DNA of 47,494 bases from Candidatus Contendobacter odensis Run_B_J11 (GCF_000531125.1 NZ_CBTK010000278.1:1-47494), one strand, 5' to 3'. Positions 33,325 to 44,489 are shown, counted from the first letter of the stretch. The notes: generated from the letters alone by a model not told the origin. Translations and numbers: made by a program.

Positions 33325-33738
33325 TCAATTCTTCTTGGGATGAGCGGCGATCCAAATTTTGGCGCGTTGTTGAGCTTCTGTTATTTGTTGCTCTGTAAAA
33401 TGGGTAGTGAGATTATTGATCATTTCAACTACCTTCTCTTGAAATGGAGTACCTTCACTATACACATAAGAAACGTAAACCCACATTAGAGCAATAACAC
33501 TATCTTTGGTTACACCGGCACATTGCCCATATTTCATACCGAGACCGAATTGAGCAAGAGCATTACCTTGATCAGCGGCTTTGTGAAGCCAATAAACAGC
33601 TTGAGCATCGTCTTTGGGTACACCTTGGACATTGGTATATGCCCTACCAAGATTTAGTTGGGCTTCAGCATATCCTTGATCAACAGCTTTGCGATACCAG
33701 TAAGCAGCTTGAGTATCATCTTGGGGTATAGCAATCAT
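33325..33738 (-). CDS. Sel1-repeat protein, probably missing its N-terminus
   Basis: This 137-aa protein consists of Sel1-like (TPR-related) repeats: DDTQAAYWYRKAVDQGYAEA, DDAQAVYWLHKAADQGNALA and a weaker third near VIALMWVYVSYVYS, then a helical tail with QQITEAQQRAKIW. Exported Sel1 proteins normally have a signal peptide, and none is present. The first codon lies five bases from the inverted repeat of the IS element, so the 5' end was probably removed when the element arrived. Low-GC codon use sets it apart from the core genes. Confidence 0.75.
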   Translation of the reverse strand: MIAIPQDDTQAAYWYRKAVDQGYAEAQLNLGRAYTNVQGVPKDDAQAVYWLHKAADQGNALAQFGLGMKYGQCAGVTKDSVIALMWVYVSYVYSEGTPFQEKVVEMINNLTTHFTEQQITEAQQRAKIWIAAHPKKN

Positions 33739-33742
33739 TTAC

Positions 33743-35055
33743 CAATAGTTCGGACAGTTTTTCTAACTGCTGTTCAAAAAAACCTTCAACCTAGTAAAAT
33801 GGAGTCTTCCACGACGACATTTTTAACTAAAATTGAAGGTTCCCATGTCTATAGTAGAAACCGTTTTACGGCAGATGTCCAGTGTGTTGAAACCCCAACG
33901 TACTTTTCTAGTCATTCTGTTGACAACTCTGATATATTTACCAGGAAAAGCCAACTTTCGTAATCTAAGTCGCTATAGTCATCTGCATGAAAAGACCTAC
34001 TCCCGTGGGTTCCGCAGGGACTTTGATTTCGTTAAGTTTAATCGATTGAGTTTAGCGGATATTATCGCTAATAATTCTACATGGGTGGTCGCGATTGATT
34101 GCACGTTTTGTCCTAAAAGTGGTGAACAAACTTATGGATTAGATCACTTCTACAATAGCCAACAGGGTCGGGCCGAGAACGGTTTAGAACTGTCCACTCT
34201 GGCCTTGGTAGATGTCGATTACAACACGGCTTACCCTCTCTCCAGTCGCCAAACTCCACCCCTGGACAACCCCCAAGAAACCCGCGTGGACGACTATTTA
34301 AAGCATCTTCAACAGGATTTTTCGGCTTTACCCGCCGGCGTTCGTTATGTATTGGCCGACGGTTACTACAGTAAAATCAAATTTATCAATGGAGTATGCA
34401 ACCTGGGTCTGCATCTCGTCAGCAAGCTACGCCACGATGCCAATCGGCGTTGGCTCTATCACGGCCCGCAAAAGCCCCGAGGTCGTCCTAAGCAGTACGA
34501 TGGCAAAGTCCGTTTCCAACTCCAAGAATGGGATCGATTTGAGAAAGCCGGCGAAGTGCACGAAACTCAGGTGTATACGTCCGTCGTCAATAGCACTCAT
34601 TTTAAACGAAATGTCCGAATTATTTATTTGATGAAACCCATCGGTCAAAAAATCAAAACCGCATTGTTGTATTCGACCGATATCGAGTTGCCAGCGCTGG
34701 AAATTTATCGTCTCTACAAGGCCCGATTTCAAATCGAATTCCTGTTCCGGGATGCTAAACAATTTACCGGCTTATTAGATTGTCAAGCACGCAGTCCATC
34801 GGCTCTTCATTTTCATTTTAACGCCTCCATGACTGCCTTGAATCTCCTCAAACTGGAGGATCGACAATGAAATCAGGGTACGGATCGACCCGTTATTTCT
34901 ATTGCCAGTTGGAAGATTCGCAAATTCAATGAACATTTGCTCAAACGCTTTTCTTCCTTCTTAGGTTTGGACTTCAGTTCAATTAAATCCAGTCCCGAGT
35001 TCGGCAACCTATGTAACTACGGGGCTATCGCTGCATGAAACTGTCCGAAGTATTG
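33743..35055 (+). mobile_element. IS4-type insertion sequence, about 1.3 kb
   Basis: The terminal inverted repeats are CAATAGTTCGGACAGTTT (33743-33760) and, read on the minus strand from 35055, CAATACTTCGGACAGTTT, a match of 17 in 18. The element encodes one DDE transposase. I could not find a convincing target duplication directly outside the ends. GC content is well below that of the surrounding genome, which suggests recent acquisition. Confidence 0.85.
33845..34870 (+). CDS. IS4-family DDE transposase, interrupted by TGA
   Basis: This 341-aa transposase has its first catalytic Asp in WVVAIDCTFC, a second in YVLADGYYSKIKF, and the IS4 signature Y-x2-R-x3-E-x6-K in YKARFQIEFLFRDAKQ. Translation ends at TGA 34868-34870, but the same frame continues (RPVISIASWKIRKFNEHLLK...NYGAIAA) to a second stop at 35036-35038 inside the right inverted repeat. 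The normal protein is therefore about 56 residues longer. The catalytic triad is intact, but the lost helices may be needed for activity. I chose the ATG at 33845 with GAAGG six bases upstream. Confidence 0.85.
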   Translation: MSIVETVLRQMSSVLKPQRTFLVILLTTLIYLPGKANFRNLSRYSHLHEKTYSRGFRRDFDFVKFNRLSLADIIANNSTWVVAIDCTFCPKSGEQTYGLDHFYNSQQGRAENGLELSTLALVDVDYNTAYPLSSRQTPPLDNPQETRVDDYLKHLQQDFSALPAGVRYVLADGYYSKIKFINGVCNLGLHLVSKLRHDANRRWLYHGPQKPRGRPKQYDGKVRFQLQEWDRFEKAGEVHETQVYTSVVNSTHFKRNVRIIYLMKPIGQKIKTALLYSTDIELPALEIYRLYKARFQIEFLFRDAKQFTGLLDCQARSPSALHFHFNASMTALNLLKLEDRQ

Positions 35056-35287
35056 AGGTATAAAAGCTGGGTAAAATCGTATTTGAAGATGCTACGAAAT
35101 AATTTTGCAATTACCTCAATCAATTAGTTATTTATAAGCCGCCAATTATAATTCTCATTTTTGAGACAATAAACCCCGGTTTCCACAAGAACCCTCGAAG
35201 AATCGAAAAATTCATTAGCATCTCGGCGCGAGACACCGGCAGGAGGTTGCAACACCAAATAGGATCAGTGGAACTCCCGCCGCACTC
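35056..35287. other. AT-rich segment after the IS element
   Basis: No open frame of note and no clear hairpin. It connects the right end of the IS to the 3' end of the methyltransferase gene and shares the low-GC character of 32.9-33.7 kb. Confidence 0.5.
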
Positions 35288-35896
35288 TCAAAATCCGGTC
35301 TTGCGCAACACGATCTGCCGGAACCAGCCGCCAGCCAGCGCCGGCAGATCGGACACGACTTCCAGCCCCGGCACTTGCGCTAACACGGCTTCAAACACCA
35401 CATTGGTTCGGGTCGCCAGCAGCCCCAGCAGCGGACTGATCAACCGCCGCAGCGGCGCGTTCTGTCCAGGCCGCAGAAACTTGTCGAGAATCAGGATTCG
35501 CCCGCCGCGCCGCAGCACCCGCGCCGCTTCCGCCAAAACCTGCTCTGGATGAGGTGTCACCGCCAGAATCAGATGCAGCAGCACCACATCAAAGGCGGCG
35601 TCGGCATACGGCAGGCAGCGGGCATCGCCTACATCAAGAGTCATCTCTAATCTCAGGGTGGCGGCCTTGCGGCGGGCGCGAGCCAGCATCGCCGGGGTCA
35701 GGTCGAGACCGGTGTAACGTGGCCCGGACGGCAGCAACGGCACATCCAATCCGCTGCCGATCCCGACCAGCAACACTTCGGCGTGCGCTTCCTCGCTGAG
35801 TAGCGCCAGGCTGCGCCGCCGCGCCGAAGCGGTGAACGGCGCTACCAGGGCATCGTAGATCGGCGCGAACAGGGTGTAGCTGTAGCGCAGCGTCAT
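35288..35896 (-). CDS. Class I SAM-dependent methyltransferase
   Basis: This 202-aa enzyme starts MTLRYSYTLFAPIYD and has the SAM-binding motif LLVGIGSGLDVPLLP, then YTGLDLTPAMLARARR and a DARCLPYADAAFDVVLLHLI motif. The pattern is that of UbiE-like phosphatidylethanolamine or quinone methyltransferases; its exact substrate is not determinable. I chose the ATG at 35896, seven bases after the apaG stop; a longer in-frame ORF would overlap apaG. It is probably co-transcribed with apaG. Confidence 0.85.
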   Translation of the reverse strand: MTLRYSYTLFAPIYDALVAPFTASARRRSLALLSEEAHAEVLLVGIGSGLDVPLLPSGPRYTGLDLTPAMLARARRKAATLRLEMTLDVGDARCLPYADAAFDVVLLHLILAVTPHPEQVLAEAARVLRRGGRILILDKFLRPGQNAPLRRLISPLLGLLATRTNVVFEAVLAQVPGLEVVSDLPALAGGWFRQIVLRKTGF

Positions 35897-35903
35897 GCTG
35901 GAT

Positions 35904-36290
35904 TCAATGCAGCGTGCGAGGAATGGATAGCACGAACGGCGGGATGTCGGTATCGAAGACTCGACCATCATCGGCCAGCATTTGATAGCTGCCTTTCATG
36001 CTGCCGACCGAGGTTTCCAGAATTGCGCCGCTGGTGTACTGAAAGCCTTCACCGGGGCGCAAGTGGGGCTGTTCGCCAACCACGCCTTCGCCGCGCACTT
36101 CCTCAATCTTGCCGTTGGCGTCGGTAATAATCCAGTGTCGGCTGAGCAGCTTGGCGGCAATATTGCCCTGGTTCTGAATCAGCACGGTATAGGCGAACAC
36201 ATAGCGGTCACTGTCTGGAGCCGACTGTTCCTCCAGATAAAAGGCTTGCGCAGCGACCTTGATGCTGTAATCGGTTTTTTTCTTCGCCAT
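35904..36290 (-). CDS. apaG: ApaG protein
   Basis: This 128-aa protein has the fibronectin-III-like ApaG fold: [40 protein letters not shown], then [20 protein letters not shown] and [11 protein letters not shown]. ApaG affects cobalt/magnesium homeostasis in Salmonella; its biochemical role is unsettled. In many gammaproteobacteria it lies with ksgA and apaH, but here it sits beside mpl and a methyltransferase gene. Confidence 0.95.
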   Translation of the reverse strand: MAKKKTDYSIKVAAQAFYLEEQSAPDSDRYVFAYTVLIQNQGNIAAKLLSRHWIITDANGKIEEVRGEGVVGEQPHLRPGEGFQYTSGAILETSVGSMKGSYQMLADDGRVFDTDIPPFVLSIPRTLH

Positions 36291-36350
36291 GGCTGATGTT
36301 CCGGGGGGTGGTAGTAGATTCGGTGGGGAATAGATGAACTGTAGAGCAAC

Positions 36351-37721
36351 TCACTGCTCACCGGTAACCGTCGCCCGCAACGCTTGAAGCAACCGCTCGT
36401 GAATACCGCCAAAGCCGCCGTTGCTCATGATTAAAACATGAGTCCCTGGTTTGATTTGGGTCTGGACTGCGGCCAGCGTCGCGTCGAGCGAATGGCAAAT
36501 CTGTTGACGCGAGCCGAGCGCTACCGCCACCACCCCAAGATCCCAGCCGAGATCGGGAGCCTGATACAACACTACGGCATCGGCCAGCTTCAGCGCCGGC
36601 GCGAGGCTATCCTTGAAGACGCCCAGTTTCATGGTGTTTGAACGGGGTTCCAGCACCGCAATGATCGGCTGATCACCCACCCGGGCGCGCAGTCCGGCCA
36701 GCGTGGTTGCAATCGCAGTAGGATGGTGAGCGAAATCGTCGTACACCACCACGCTATTGACTGCACCGCGCACCTCCAGCCGCCGTTTGACACCCTGAAA
36801 ATCCGCCAGCGCCGCAATCGCCTGGGCAGGCGCTACCCCGGCATGATGGGCTGCCGCGATGGCGGCGAGGGCGTTATAAACATTGTGCATTCCCAACTGT
36901 GTCCATTCCGCCCGACCTTGAAGTTCACCGTGGTAATACAGCTCGAAGGCGCTGCCATCCGGTGCGATGCCCCGCGCTTCCCAGTCGCCGACGCCAAAGG
37001 TTTCCACTGGAGTCCAGCAGCCCATTGCCAGCACTGCGGCCAGATTCGCATCCTGCCCATGGGTCACGATCCGCCCCGATCCCGGCACGGTGCGGAGCAG
37101 ATGATGGAACTGACGCTGAATGGCCGCCACATCCGGGAAAATGTCGGCGTGATCGAATTCCAGATTATTCAAAATCAGGGTGCGCGGACGGTAATGAACG
37201 AATTTGGAACGCTTGTCGAAAAATGCGGTGTCGTATTCGTCGGCTTCCACCACGAAGAACGGGCTGCGGCCCAGTCGCGCTGACTGCCCGAAATTGGCCG
37301 GAATCCCGCCGATCAGAAAGCCGGGTTCCAACCCCGCGTCTTCCAGAATCCAGGCCAGCATGCTGCTGGTGCTGGTTTTGCCGTGCGTGCCGGCCACCGC
37401 CAGCACATGGCGGTCACGCAGCACATAATCTGCCAACCACGCTGGCCCGGAGGTGTAGGGCCGATTGTGATCCAGCAGCGCCTCGATAATCGGTCGGCCC
37501 CGACTCATCACATTGCCGACGACAATCATATCCGGCTGAAATTGGTCGAGCTGTTCGGGGGCGTAGCCTTCCCGCAGGGTGATACCGGCTTCCGCCAGTT
37601 GCGTACTCATCGGCGGATAGACCCCGGCGTCGCAACCGGAGACGCGATGCCCCGCCGCACGGGCTAATAGGGCAACACCGGCCATGAAGGTGCCGCAAAT
37701 ACCGAGAATGTGAATGTGCAT
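36351..37721 (-). CDS. mpl: UDP-MurNAc:L-alanyl-gamma-D-glutamyl-meso-DAP ligase
   Basis: This 456-aa murein peptide ligase recycles cell-wall tripeptide onto UDP-MurNAc. It starts MHIHILGICGTFMAGVALLA and has the P-loop GTHGKTSTSS at residues 111-120, FFVVEADEYDTAFFDKRSKF in the central domain and DDFAHHPTAI in the C-terminal domain. I chose the ATG at 37721; an upstream extension would overlap ispH. It starts five bases after the ispH stop, so the genes probably share a transcript. Confidence 0.95.
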   Translation of the reverse strand: MHIHILGICGTFMAGVALLARAAGHRVSGCDAGVYPPMSTQLAEAGITLREGYAPEQLDQFQPDMIVVGNVMSRGRPIIEALLDHNRPYTSGPAWLADYVLRDRHVLAVAGTHGKTSTSSMLAWILEDAGLEPGFLIGGIPANFGQSARLGRSPFFVVEADEYDTAFFDKRSKFVHYRPRTLILNNLEFDHADIFPDVAAIQRQFHHLLRTVPGSGRIVTHGQDANLAAVLAMGCWTPVETFGVGDWEARGIAPDGSAFELYYHGELQGRAEWTQLGMHNVYNALAAIAAAHHAGVAPAQAIAALADFQGVKRRLEVRGAVNSVVVYDDFAHHPTAIATTLAGLRARVGDQPIIAVLEPRSNTMKLGVFKDSLAPALKLADAVVLYQAPDLGWDLGVVAVALGSRQQICHSLDATLAAVQTQIKPGTHVLIMSNGGFGGIHERLLQALRATVTGEQ

Positions 37722-37726
37722 TTTAA

Positions 37727-38665
37727 TCACCGTAGTTCTCGCGGCAGCGCAAACACCACGTTTTCCTCTTGGCCTACGCTTTCGGTCACTGCCGTCGCGC
37801 CCAGTTCCCGCAAGCGGGCGATCACCTGTTGCACCAGCACTTCCGGCGCTGAGGCACCGGCGGTCACGCCGATGGCGGTCTGATTCGCCAGCCATGCCGG
37901 GTCTATATCCTCGGGGCCGTCAATCAGATAGGCTGGGGTGCCCGCTTTTTCGGCCAATTCGCGCAGCCGGTTGGAATTGGAACTGCTGCGCGATCCGACC
38001 ACCAGCAGCAGTTCACAGCGGCCTGACAGATTTTTGACCGCATCCTGGCGATTCTGGGTGGCGTAGCAGATGTCATCCTTGCGCGGTCCCTGAACCGCTG
38101 GAAATCGCGCGCGCAGGGCGGTGACGATCCGTGCGGTGTCATCCACCGACAGGGTGGTCTGGGTCACGTAGGCCAGTTCTTCGGGATGGCGCACCGGCAA
38201 CGTCCAGACATCCTCGACGGTTTCCACCAAATACAGGTGTCCGCCCTGGCGCTCGTCGTACTGGCCCATGGTGCCCTCGACCTCTGGATGACCGGCGTGG
38301 CCGATCAGGATGACCTCACGCCCGGCGCGAGCGTGACGGCTAACTTCCATGTGGACCTTGGTGACCAGCGGACAGGTGGCGTCGAATACCTTGAGGCCAC
38401 GTTGCGCCGCCTGTTCCCTGACCATTCGCGCTACCCCGTGGGCGCTGAAGATCAGCGTCGCTCCGTTGGGCACCTCGTTCAGTTCCTCGACGAACACCGC
38501 GCCGCGCCCGCGCAGATCGTCTACCACAAACCGGTTATGCACCACCTCATGGCGCACGTAGATGGGCGCTCCGAATAAATCCAGCGCCCGTTCGACAATG
38601 CCGATAGCCCGATCTACGCCAGCGCAAAAGCCGCGGGGATTGGCAAGGTGGATTTGTACGCTCAT
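37727..38665 (-). CDS. ispH: 4-hydroxy-3-methylbut-2-enyl diphosphate reductase
   Basis: This 312-aa iron-sulphur enzyme carries out the last step of the methylerythritol phosphate pathway, yielding IPP and DMAPP. The three cluster cysteines are Cys14 (RGFCAGV), Cys98 (DATCPLV) and Cys200 ([10 protein letters not shown]). [12 protein letters not shown] and [11 protein letters not shown] are further family motifs. It follows lspA by 29 bases, a common arrangement in proteobacteria. Confidence 0.97.
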   Translation of the reverse strand: MSVQIHLANPRGFCAGVDRAIGIVERALDLFGAPIYVRHEVVHNRFVVDDLRGRGAVFVEELNEVPNGATLIFSAHGVARMVREQAAQRGLKVFDATCPLVTKVHMEVSRHARAGREVILIGHAGHPEVEGTMGQYDERQGGHLYLVETVEDVWTLPVRHPEELAYVTQTTLSVDDTARIVTALRARFPAVQGPRKDDICYATQNRQDAVKNLSGRCELLLVVGSRSSSNSNRLRELAEKAGTPAYLIDGPEDIDPAWLANQTAIGVTAGASAPEVLVQQVIARLRELGATAVTESVGQEENVVFALPRELR

Positions 38666-38694
38666 GCAATTCTCCAGAAAAACAGAGGGTTGGA

Positions 38695-39189
38695 TCAGGA
38701 ACCATCCACCGGATTTTTCAGAGGGTCACTCTTGTTGGACCCCAGGCTATCCAGCACCAGCAGCACTGCGCCAAGGGTAATCGCCGAATCGGCGATATTG
38801 AAGGCCGGCCAGTACCAGCGATCATAATAGAGTTGAATGAAGTCAATGACTTGTCCCAGCCAAACCCGGTCAATTAAATTGCCGACTGCCCCGCCTAGAA
38901 TCAGCGCTAAAGCCACTGCCAGTCGCTGTTCCGCCGGTTTGAGCCGCACTAGCCAGACCAACAGCCCCATGCTGACCATCAGTCCCAGCCCCAGGAAGAA
39001 CCAACGCTGCCAACCACCGGCATTGGCGAGAAAACTGAAGGCAGCGCCGGTATTGTAGGTCAGCAACAGGTTGAATGACGGCGCCACCGGCAGCGGTTGA
39101 TGCATCACCAGCAGCCTCTCGGCGAGGTACTTGGTGGCTTGATCCAACCCGATCACCAAGGCGCTGAGCCACCACCATTGTTTGAGCAT
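38695..39189 (-). CDS. lspA: Lipoprotein signal peptidase II
   Basis: This 164-aa inner-membrane aspartic protease removes lipoprotein signal peptides. Four helices are visible; the catalytic pair is Asp116 (GQVIDFIQL) and Asp134 (FNIADSAI), with [14 protein letters not shown] and [10 protein letters not shown] as supporting motifs. The ileS gene that often precedes lspA is absent; a proline tRNA gene lies upstream instead. Confidence 0.97.
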   Translation of the reverse strand: MLKQWWWLSALVIGLDQATKYLAERLLVMHQPLPVAPSFNLLLTYNTGAAFSFLANAGGWQRWFFLGLGLMVSMGLLVWLVRLKPAEQRLAVALALILGGAVGNLIDRVWLGQVIDFIQLYYDRWYWPAFNIADSAITLGAVLLVLDSLGSNKSDPLKNPVDGS

Positions 39190-39218
39190 GAAATCAAGCC
39201 GGGGTTACGCGGAAAAAA

Positions 39219-39270
39219 ACGCCCGTTTCCGCGAGTCTGAGATCAATCCGACACGGCGGGAAACGGGCGT
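39219..39270 (-). terminator. Likely intrinsic terminator of the tRNA-Pro transcript
   Basis: On the minus strand the arms ACGCCCGTTTCC and GGAAACGGGCGT pair over 12 bp and are followed by seven T residues (39219-39213). The loop of 28 bases is long for a classical terminator. It lies 20 bases after the tRNA 3' end and before lspA, so lspA would need its own promoter or readthrough. Confidence 0.65.
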
Positions 39271-39288
39271 GATGTACGTCATTGAAAA

Positions 39289-39366
<78 letters not shown>

Positions 39367-39446
39367 GGTTGTAGCAGTTTGGCTGCCACGAAGAAGGGTC
39401 ATGCTAATTCAATCCGCCGGGCTTGCCAAGCGTTTCCGTCGTGTCG

Positions 39447-39746
39447 CTACTGCGGTTCACCCTCAAAGTCATCCACCCGCGCCTTGAGTTTCTGGCCGGG
39501 CCGAAAGGTGACGACCCTGCGGGCAGTAATTGGGATTTCCTCTCCAGTCTTGGGATTGCGACCCGGCCGCTGATTCTTGTCACGCAGGTCGAAATTACCA
39601 AACCCGGACAGCTTGACCTGCCGTCCTCGCTCCAGGGCACTGCGAATTTCCTCGAAGAAAATTTCTACCAGTTCCTTGGCCTCGCGTTTATTGATGCCCA
39701 GTTCCTCAAACAGCCGTTCTGCCATGTCCGCTTTTGTCAGTGCCAT
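39447..39746 (-). CDS. ihfA: Integration host factor subunit alpha
   Basis: This 99-aa HU/IHF-family DNA-bending protein starts [20 protein letters not shown] and has the signature [20 protein letters not shown], with the DNA-intercalating Pro in [10 protein letters not shown]. It pairs with IHF-beta, encoded elsewhere. Position after pheT, with a gap of four bases, is the conserved gammaproteobacterial arrangement (pheST-ihfA). Confidence 0.97.
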   Translation of the reverse strand: MALTKADMAERLFEELGINKREAKELVEIFFEEIRSALERGRQVKLSGFGNFDLRDKNQRPGRNPKTGEEIPITARRVVTFRPGQKLKARVDDFEGEPQ

Positions 39747-39750
39747 GCTT

Positions 39751-42129
39751 CTAAATCCTAAGCGTTGCGCCAAACTGCCCAGACAGTTCAGCAATGATCC
39801 CGGATACGGTCGCCTCGACCACACTATCAGTAAGATTGTGCGAGAAATCTTGTAAAATCAATCCCAAAGCCAAACTTTTCTGACCTTCCGCAATTCCTTT
39901 GCCGCGATAGACATCGAACAGCCGCACTTCGCGCAAGCGCTCGCCGCCATAATGACGGATGCAATCCTGAATCGCCTGGGCGCTGATCGCTTCCTCCACC
40001 ACGATAGCAATGTCGCGACGACTGGCCGGAAACTTGGAAATCTCCCGAAACGCCGGTAGTCGCGCCGCCTGCAATCCGCTCAACGACAACTCGAAGACGA
40101 AGGCATCGCCTTCCACCTCCAACTCCCGCGCCACCTGTGGATGCAACGCGCCCAACCAGCCGACTGCTACGCCACTGCGTTCGATGCGGGCGCTTTGGCC
40201 CGGATGCAGCGCCGGATGAGTGGCGGCAACGAAGGTGAAGGTTTCCGCTTCACCAGTCAGGGCCAGCAGCGCCTCGACATCGGCCTTGAGATCGAAGAAA
40301 TCCGTCGTCCGGGCCGGTACGCCCCACTGTTCCGAAAAAACGGTGCCAACGACGACCCCGGCAATGTACGGCTCCTGCTGCAATCCATCATCTGTTGGAA
40401 TGAAGTTCAAACCCTGCTCAAACAGCCGGCCACGCGGCTGCTGGCGTTTCTGATTGTAAATCAGCGCCTTGAACAATCCAGGCCATAAACTGGTGCGCAT
40501 AACCGCCAGATCGGCAGAAATCGGATTCGCCAGCGCCAGCGGTTTGCGCTCCGGGTCAAGGCGGTGCTGGAACGCCGGATCGACAAAGCTGTAGGTAATG
40601 ACCTCCTGAAAGCCGCGTTGCACCAGGGTTTCCTTGAACCGCTCCGGCGCGACCTGCCCTTCTGATTGCGGAGGTAAATCCAGTCGAATCAGAGGCCGGT
40701 TGCCCGGCAGACGGTGATAGCCGTAAATGCGGATGATTTCTTCAATCAGATCCGCTTCCAGAGCAATATCAAACCGGCTGCTCGGTGGAACCACCAGCCA
40801 ATGCTCCACTTCCACCGCCACCGCCATGCCCAGGCGGCGCAGGATTTCCTCGACTTCGGACGCCGGAATATCCAGCCCCAGCAGCGTGCGAATCCGCTCC
40901 GGGCGCAGGCGAATCGCCGGTTCGGCGGGCAAATGCTCCGGGGAAACCGCCTCGATGATCGGCCCCGGTTGACCACCCGCCATATCCATCAGCAGGCGGG
41001 TGGCGCGTTCGGCGGCGCGGCGCTGCAACTGCGAATCCACCCCACGCTCGAAGCGATAGGAGGAATCGGTTTGCAAGCCGTAGCGGCGGGCGCGACCGGC
41101 AATACTGGCCGGGGTAAAGAAGGCGCTTTCCAGAAACACGTCGCGGGTAGCCGCAGTGCAGGAGCTGATTTCACCGCCCATGATTCCCGCCAGGGCCAGC
41201 GGGCCATTGCCGTCCGCGATCAGTAGCGTGTCCGCATCCGGCTCCACCACCGAACCATTCAGCAGTTCCAGCCGCTCGCCAGGCCGGGCGCAGCGCACTT
41301 CAATGCCACCGCTCAACCGACCCAGATCGAAAGCGTGCATCGGCTGGCCGAGTTCCAGCATCACATAATTGGTCACATCCACCAGCGGCCCCAAACTGCG
41401 CACTCCGGCACGGCGCAAGCGCTCTTTCATCCACAACGGCGTCGCGGCCGCTGGATTGACGCCGCGAATCACTCGACCCACATAACGCGGACAACCCGCA
41501 GGGTCGAGCAAGCTCACTGGAAAGGTCGCGTCCAGCATCGGCGCGACGGCATCGGCTGCAACGGGCCGGAACTCGCAGCGGTTGATCGTCGCCACTTCGC
41601 GGGCGATACCTTCCATACCCAGACAGTCACCGCGATTCGGCGTCAGCTCAATCTCGATCAGCGCATCGTCCAGTTGCAGCAACTCACGCACACTTTGACC
41701 GGGGCGACTGCCATCCGGCAGCGGCAGTAAACCCTCTGAAGTTTCCGCCAGCCCCAGCTCTGTGGCTGAACACAACATCCCTTGCGATTCAACGCCGCGC
41801 AGTTTGGATTTTTTGATGGTAAAACCGCCGGGCAACACCGCGCCGATCAGGGCCGTAGGCGCATACATCCCGACTGCGACATTCGGCGCGCCACAGACAA
41901 TCTGCAACGGTTCCATGCCCCCTACTTCCACCGTTGCCACCCGCAACCGGTCGGCATCGGGATGTGGCATCAGCCCGATCACGCAACCGACCACCACCTG
42001 CTCAAACGCGGGCGCGGCGGCTTCGGTGCGGTCTACCTCCAGACCGGCCATGGTCAGTTGCGCCACCAGTTCGGCGCTGGAAACCGCAGGATTCACCCAT
42101 TCCCGCAACCATTGTTCGCTGACTTTCAT
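39751..42129 (-). CDS. pheT: Phenylalanine-tRNA ligase subunit beta
   Basis: This 792-aa subunit has the full bacterial layout: tRNA-binding domain ([20 protein letters not shown]), B3/B4 editing domain, B5 domain ([19 protein letters not shown]), the catalytic-like core and a C-terminal ferredoxin-like anticodon-binding domain ([14 protein letters not shown]). It forms the alpha2-beta2 enzyme with PheS, encoded 21 bases upstream. Confidence 0.97.
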   Translation of the reverse strand: MKVSEQWLREWVNPAVSSAELVAQLTMAGLEVDRTEAAAPAFEQVVVGCVIGLMPHPDADRLRVATVEVGGMEPLQIVCGAPNVAVGMYAPTALIGAVLPGGFTIKKSKLRGVESQGMLCSATELGLAETSEGLLPLPDGSRPGQSVRELLQLDDALIEIELTPNRGDCLGMEGIAREVATINRCEFRPVAADAVAPMLDATFPVSLLDPAGCPRYVGRVIRGVNPAAATPLWMKERLRRAGVRSLGPLVDVTNYVMLELGQPMHAFDLGRLSGGIEVRCARPGERLELLNGSVVEPDADTLLIADGNGPLALAGIMGGEISSCTAATRDVFLESAFFTPASIAGRARRYGLQTDSSYRFERGVDSQLQRRAAERATRLLMDMAGGQPGPIIEAVSPEHLPAEPAIRLRPERIRTLLGLDIPASEVEEILRRLGMAVAVEVEHWLVVPPSSRFDIALEADLIEEIIRIYGYHRLPGNRPLIRLDLPPQSEGQVAPERFKETLVQRGFQEVITYSFVDPAFQHRLDPERKPLALANPISADLAVMRTSLWPGLFKALIYNQKRQQPRGRLFEQGLNFIPTDDGLQQEPYIAGVVVGTVFSEQWGVPARTTDFFDLKADVEALLALTGEAETFTFVAATHPALHPGQSARIERSGVAVGWLGALHPQVARELEVEGDAFVFELSLSGLQAARLPAFREISKFPASRRDIAIVVEEAISAQAIQDCIRHYGGERLREVRLFDVYRGKGIAEGQKSLALGLILQDFSHNLTDSVVEATVSGIIAELSGQFGATLRI

Positions 42130-42150
42130 CCCTTGTTTCCTCGATCCGCG

Positions 42151-43179
<1,029 letters not shown>

Positions 43180-43211
43180 TCAACACAGTAAACCATCGGG
43201 GCCATTGAAAA

Positions 43212-43236
43212 GGGGAAAGGATCATCGCCTTTCCCC
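43212..43236 (-). terminator. Hairpin with U-run between rplT and pheS (possible attenuator)
   Basis: On the minus strand GGGGAAAGG-CGATGAT-CCTTTCCCC is a perfect 9-bp stem with a seven-base loop followed directly by TTTTC. It stands 45 bases before pheS, the same position as the pheM attenuator in E. coli. A short frame starting at the stem has only two Phe codons (DPFPFSM) and overlaps the pheS start, so leader-peptide control is doubtful; a simple partial terminator is the safer reading. Confidence 0.65.
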
Positions 43237-43287
43237 ATCAAGAAGCCTACATGCGCCGCAGACCGGAACCCGGCCCTGCGGATGGAT

Positions 43288-43650
43288 TCAGGCGATGCCG
43301 AGCGCAACCTTGGCGCGGCTGGCCAGTTCGGCAAACGCCGGCTTGTCGAACACCGCCAAATCAGCCAGCACCTTACGGTCAATTTCGATGGTCGCCAGAT
43401 TCAGCCCGTTGATCATCCGGCTGTAAGACAGGCCATTCTCGCGGGCGCCGGCATTGATGCGGGCAATCCACAGCGCACGGAATTCGCGCTTCTTCTGACG
43501 GCGGTCGCGGTAGGCATATTGGCCGGCTTTGATAACAGCCTGTTTGGCCACCCGGAACACCTTGCTACGGGCACCGTAATAGCCTTTAGCCTGGTTCAGA
43601 ACTTTCTTGTGACGGGCGTGGGCAGTAACACCACGTTTTACTCGGGGCAT
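43288..43650 (-). CDS. rplT: 50S ribosomal protein L20
   Basis: This 120-aa protein matches L20 throughout: [54 protein letters not shown]-type core and [20 protein letters not shown]. It binds 23S rRNA early in assembly and in E. coli represses translation of rpmI-rplT. The gene order infC-rpmI-rplT is conserved. Confidence 0.98.
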   Translation of the reverse strand: MPRVKRGVTAHARHKKVLNQAKGYYGARSKVFRVAKQAVIKAGQYAYRDRRQKKREFRALWIARINAGARENGLSYSRMINGLNLATIEIDRKVLADLAVFDKPAFAELASRAKVALGIA

Positions 43651-43674
43651 GGCTTTTCCTCTAATCCAGCAGCG

Positions 43675-43872
43675 TCAAGCGTAGGGCAACATCCGGCGCA
43701 CGGCCGGGGTATCCACCGCCGCTACGGTCATGGTTCCGCGCAACTGGCGCTTCCGCTTGGTGGTCTTCTTGGTCAGGATGTGCCGGTGGTGCGAGTGGGC
43801 CGTCTTGAATTTGCCGGACCCGGTGCGGCTAAAGCGCTTGGCCGCGCCGCGATTGGTTTTCATCTTGGGCAT
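43675..43872 (-). CDS. rpmI: 50S ribosomal protein L35
   Basis: This 65-aa basic protein, [20 protein letters not shown], then [20 protein letters not shown], is a typical L35. I chose the ATG at 43872; an in-frame ATG seven codons earlier lacks family support. It lies between infC and rplT. Confidence 0.97.
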   Translation of the reverse strand: MPKMKTNRGAAKRFSRTGSGKFKTAHSHHRHILTKKTTKRKRQLRGTMTVAAVDTPAVRRMLPYA

Positions 43873-43959
43873 TGCATGACTCCGCGATTGCAAAAGGTAA
43901 ATGAATGGGCTAACCCCGGTGCGTGCCGAAGCTGGGAACTGCCAACCCTCCGAAGGGAG

Positions 43960-44481
43960 TTAATTCTTCTTGATCGGCGCGATGGTCATCACCATCTGCC
44001 GCCCTTCCATTCTGGGTCGCTGTTCCACCGTGCCGTAGGGCGCAAGATCGGCTTCAACGCGCTTGAGGAGGTTCATCCCCAAATCTTGGTGCGCCATTTC
44101 GCGGCCCCGAAACCGCAGCGTCACCTTGGCTTTGTCGCCTTCGGTCAGGAAACGGATCAGGTTGCGTAGTTTGACCTGATAGTCTCCTTCGTCCGTACCT
44201 GGACGAAATTTCACTTCCTTAACCTGAATCTGTTTCTGCTTCTTCCTGGCTTCCTGCTGCTTCTTAGCCTGATCGAAGCGGAACTTGCCATAGTCCATGA
44301 TGCGGCAAACCGGCGGTTTGGCGTTCGGGGAGATTTCCACCAAGTCCAGTTCAGCATCCTCAGCCATCTGTCGGGCTTGCACCAAGGGCACAACCCCGGC
44401 CTGCTCACCCTCTTGATCGATGAGGCGTACTTCACGCCCGGTGATCTCGTCATTGAGCCGGAGTTCATTATTCGCGGCGAT
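43960..44481 (-). CDS. infC: Translation initiation factor IF-3, non-canonical AUC start
   Basis: This 173-aa IF-3 has an N-domain ([20 protein letters not shown]), a lysine-rich linker ([20 protein letters not shown]) and a C-domain ([20 protein letters not shown]). The first ATG/GTG/TTG is a GTG at 44391, which would remove about 30 conserved N-terminal residues. The frame is open further up to a TAA at 44502-44500, the thrS stop. An ATC at 44481 sits eight bases after GGAGG and gives the normal length. Rare start codons on infC are known (AUU in E. coli) and let IF-3 repress its own synthesis, so AUC is very likely the real start here. Confidence 0.93.
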   Translation of the reverse strand: MAANNELRLNDEITGREVRLIDQEGEQAGVVPLVQARQMAEDAELDLVEISPNAKPPVCRIMDYGKFRFDQAKKQQEARKKQKQIQVKEVKFRPGTDEGDYQVKLRNLIRFLTEGDKAKVTLRFRGREMAHQDLGMNLLKRVEADLAPYGTVEQRPRMEGRQMVMTIAPIKKN

Positions 44482-44489
44482 GTTGCTGT

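Noticed and set aside
3233-34870. Recoding of TGA as an amino acid, suggested by in-frame TGAs in brnT and the IS transposase
   Set aside because: TGA serves as the normal stop of many intact genes here (for example infC neighbours and the ATGA overlaps), and both affected genes are dispensable elements prone to decay.
33730-35070. Target-site duplication around the IS4 element
   Set aside because: A similar TATACC-CAA string occurs near both ends but not directly next to the inverted repeats and not identical, so I do not claim it.
43282-44169. 295-codon plus-strand open frame across rplT, rpmI and infC
   Set aside because: It runs antisense through three ribosomal or translation genes and has no family motif.
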